NCBI GenBank assembly: GCA_021815245.1
Contig: JAKAHF010000170.1
Location: 1 to 6,005, forward strand
DNA: 6,005 nucleotides
From: Actinomycetes bacterium
GTDB taxonomy: Bacteria > Actinomycetota > Thermoleophilia > RBG-16-64-13
Reading direction: 5' to 3'
Translations under genes and position numbers: made by a program
In this document: positions 5,720 through 6,005 of the stretch, piece by piece
Position numbering within the stretch: position 1 is the stretch's first letter
Layout: the number at the start of each line of letters is the position of its first letter
Notes under the pieces: model-generated
Told to the model about the DNA's origin: nothing
The model's input: the letters and a program-made list of their open reading frames with translations, nothing else
Database searches by the model: none

Positions 5720-5923
5720 TCAGCGGTCGGTGCGATCGGCCATTTGCTCGCGGTAGAGATCGGTTTTGTACATCACGCAGTCGCTGTTGACACAGAACCA
5801 CACCCGGTAGGTGCTGCACGTCCCGGTGGACAGGCTCGCTCCGGTGCCGGTGCGCTCCTCCTCCTCGACCCGGTCGGCGAGGGGCCGGCCACAGTTGACG
5901 CAGGTCTTCAGCTGGTCAGTCAC
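5720..5923 (-). CDS. small cysteine-rich, zinc-ribbon-like hypothetical protein
   Basis: A 67-residue soluble protein with no recognised family name. Cysteines come as CVNC (8-11) followed by G-R-P-L, then CVNSDC (44-49), with one more at C36. C-x2-C and C-x4-C separated by about 32 residues would suit a zinc ribbon or other metal site. The segment between them is acidic and Gly/Thr/Ser-rich ([12 protein letters not shown]), and the tail is charged. The start is taken as GTG 5923-5921 because AGGAG (5934-5930) lies six bases upstream. An in-frame ATG at 5950 has no such site and would overlap the preceding coding region. It lies just before the PspC gene and two genes before selD on the same strand. 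A link to redox, metal or selenium metabolism is only guesswork from neighbours and cysteines. Confidence 0.75.
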   Translation of the reverse strand: MTDQLKTCVNCGRPLADRVEEEERTGTGASLSTGTCSTYRVWFCVNSDCVMYKTDLYREQMADRTDR

Positions 5924-5924
5924 C

Positions 5925-6005
5925 TTACTCTCCTCTCCGTTCTGTCGCATCGCCCAGACGGCGGCCTATCTGTTCGGCCGCGACCCGGGCGCCTGCCTGT
6001 TGCAT
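5925..6005 (-). CDS. C-terminal end of an unidentified upstream gene (cut by window edge)
   Basis: A frame open from the right edge ends in TAA (5927-5925), three bases upstream of the first base of the next gene's GTG start after one spacer base, a typical operon junction. The visible 26 residues, MQQAGARVAAEQ followed by IGRRLGDATERRGE, look like a charged helical protein tail. Whether the ATG at the very edge is the true start cannot be judged. A second frame is also open and ends in a TGA overlapping the GTG, but its Arg/Pro/Gly-rich residues look non-coding. Too little is present to name a family. Confidence 0.4.
   Translation of the reverse strand: MQQAGARVAAEQIGRRLGDATERRGE

Overview
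The window is GC-rich and densely coding. It holds eight genes on the minus strand, two of them cut by the window edges, and one gene on the plus strand. No intergenic stretch exceeds about 145 bases. I see no rRNA, tRNA, CRISPR array, insertion sequence or phage gene. A B12-dependent radical SAM protein, a selenocysteine-type SelD, a small PspC-domain protein and a membrane-anchored NodB deacetylase suggest an anaerobic, high-GC bacterium. Actinomycetota (Coriobacteriia-like) is my best guess, but this is inference from gene content and protein style, not from a marker gene.

Layout, left to right. Positions 1-204 (-) are the N-terminal part of a cobalamin-binding radical SAM protein. Positions 293-2457 (-) carry an OmpR/PhoB-family response regulator and its HAMP-type sensor histidine kinase, overlapping by ATGA. 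Positions 2458-2564 hold the response regulator's leader and a 53-nt two-part stem-loop. Positions 2565-3029 (-) encode a small exported, charged, alpha-helical protein. Positions 3030-3171 are a divergent intergenic region with three TGTGA-type direct repeats (TCACA on the minus strand) near its centre. Positions 3172-4341 (+) encode a membrane-anchored polysaccharide deacetylase. Positions 4334-5398 (-) encode selenide, water dikinase (SelD). Positions 5460-5681 (-) encode a PspC-domain membrane protein, 5720-5923 (-) a 67-residue cysteine-rich zinc-ribbon-like protein, and 5925-6005 (-) the tail of another gene.

Main observation: a plain ORF caller truncates selD at position 5326. The true gene starts about 70 bases further upstream, at a GTG (5398) behind a perfect AAGGAGGTGA ribosome-binding site. 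It reads through an in-frame TGA (5351-5353) at exactly the place of the family's catalytic Cys/Sec (GSG-U-ACK). A hairpin with the geometry of a bacterial SECIS element follows directly. SelD is therefore probably a selenoprotein itself, and the organism should have SelA, SelB and tRNA-Sec.

Second theme: the exported helical protein, response regulator and kinase look like one transcription unit facing away from the deacetylase. The shared intergenic region carries direct repeats with 11- and 13-bp spacing, which resembles binding sites of OmpR/PhoB-family regulators. I infer a cell-envelope sensing module in which the small exported protein may be a sensor accessory or target (CpxP/Spy-like by analogy only) and the deacetylase a possible regulon member.
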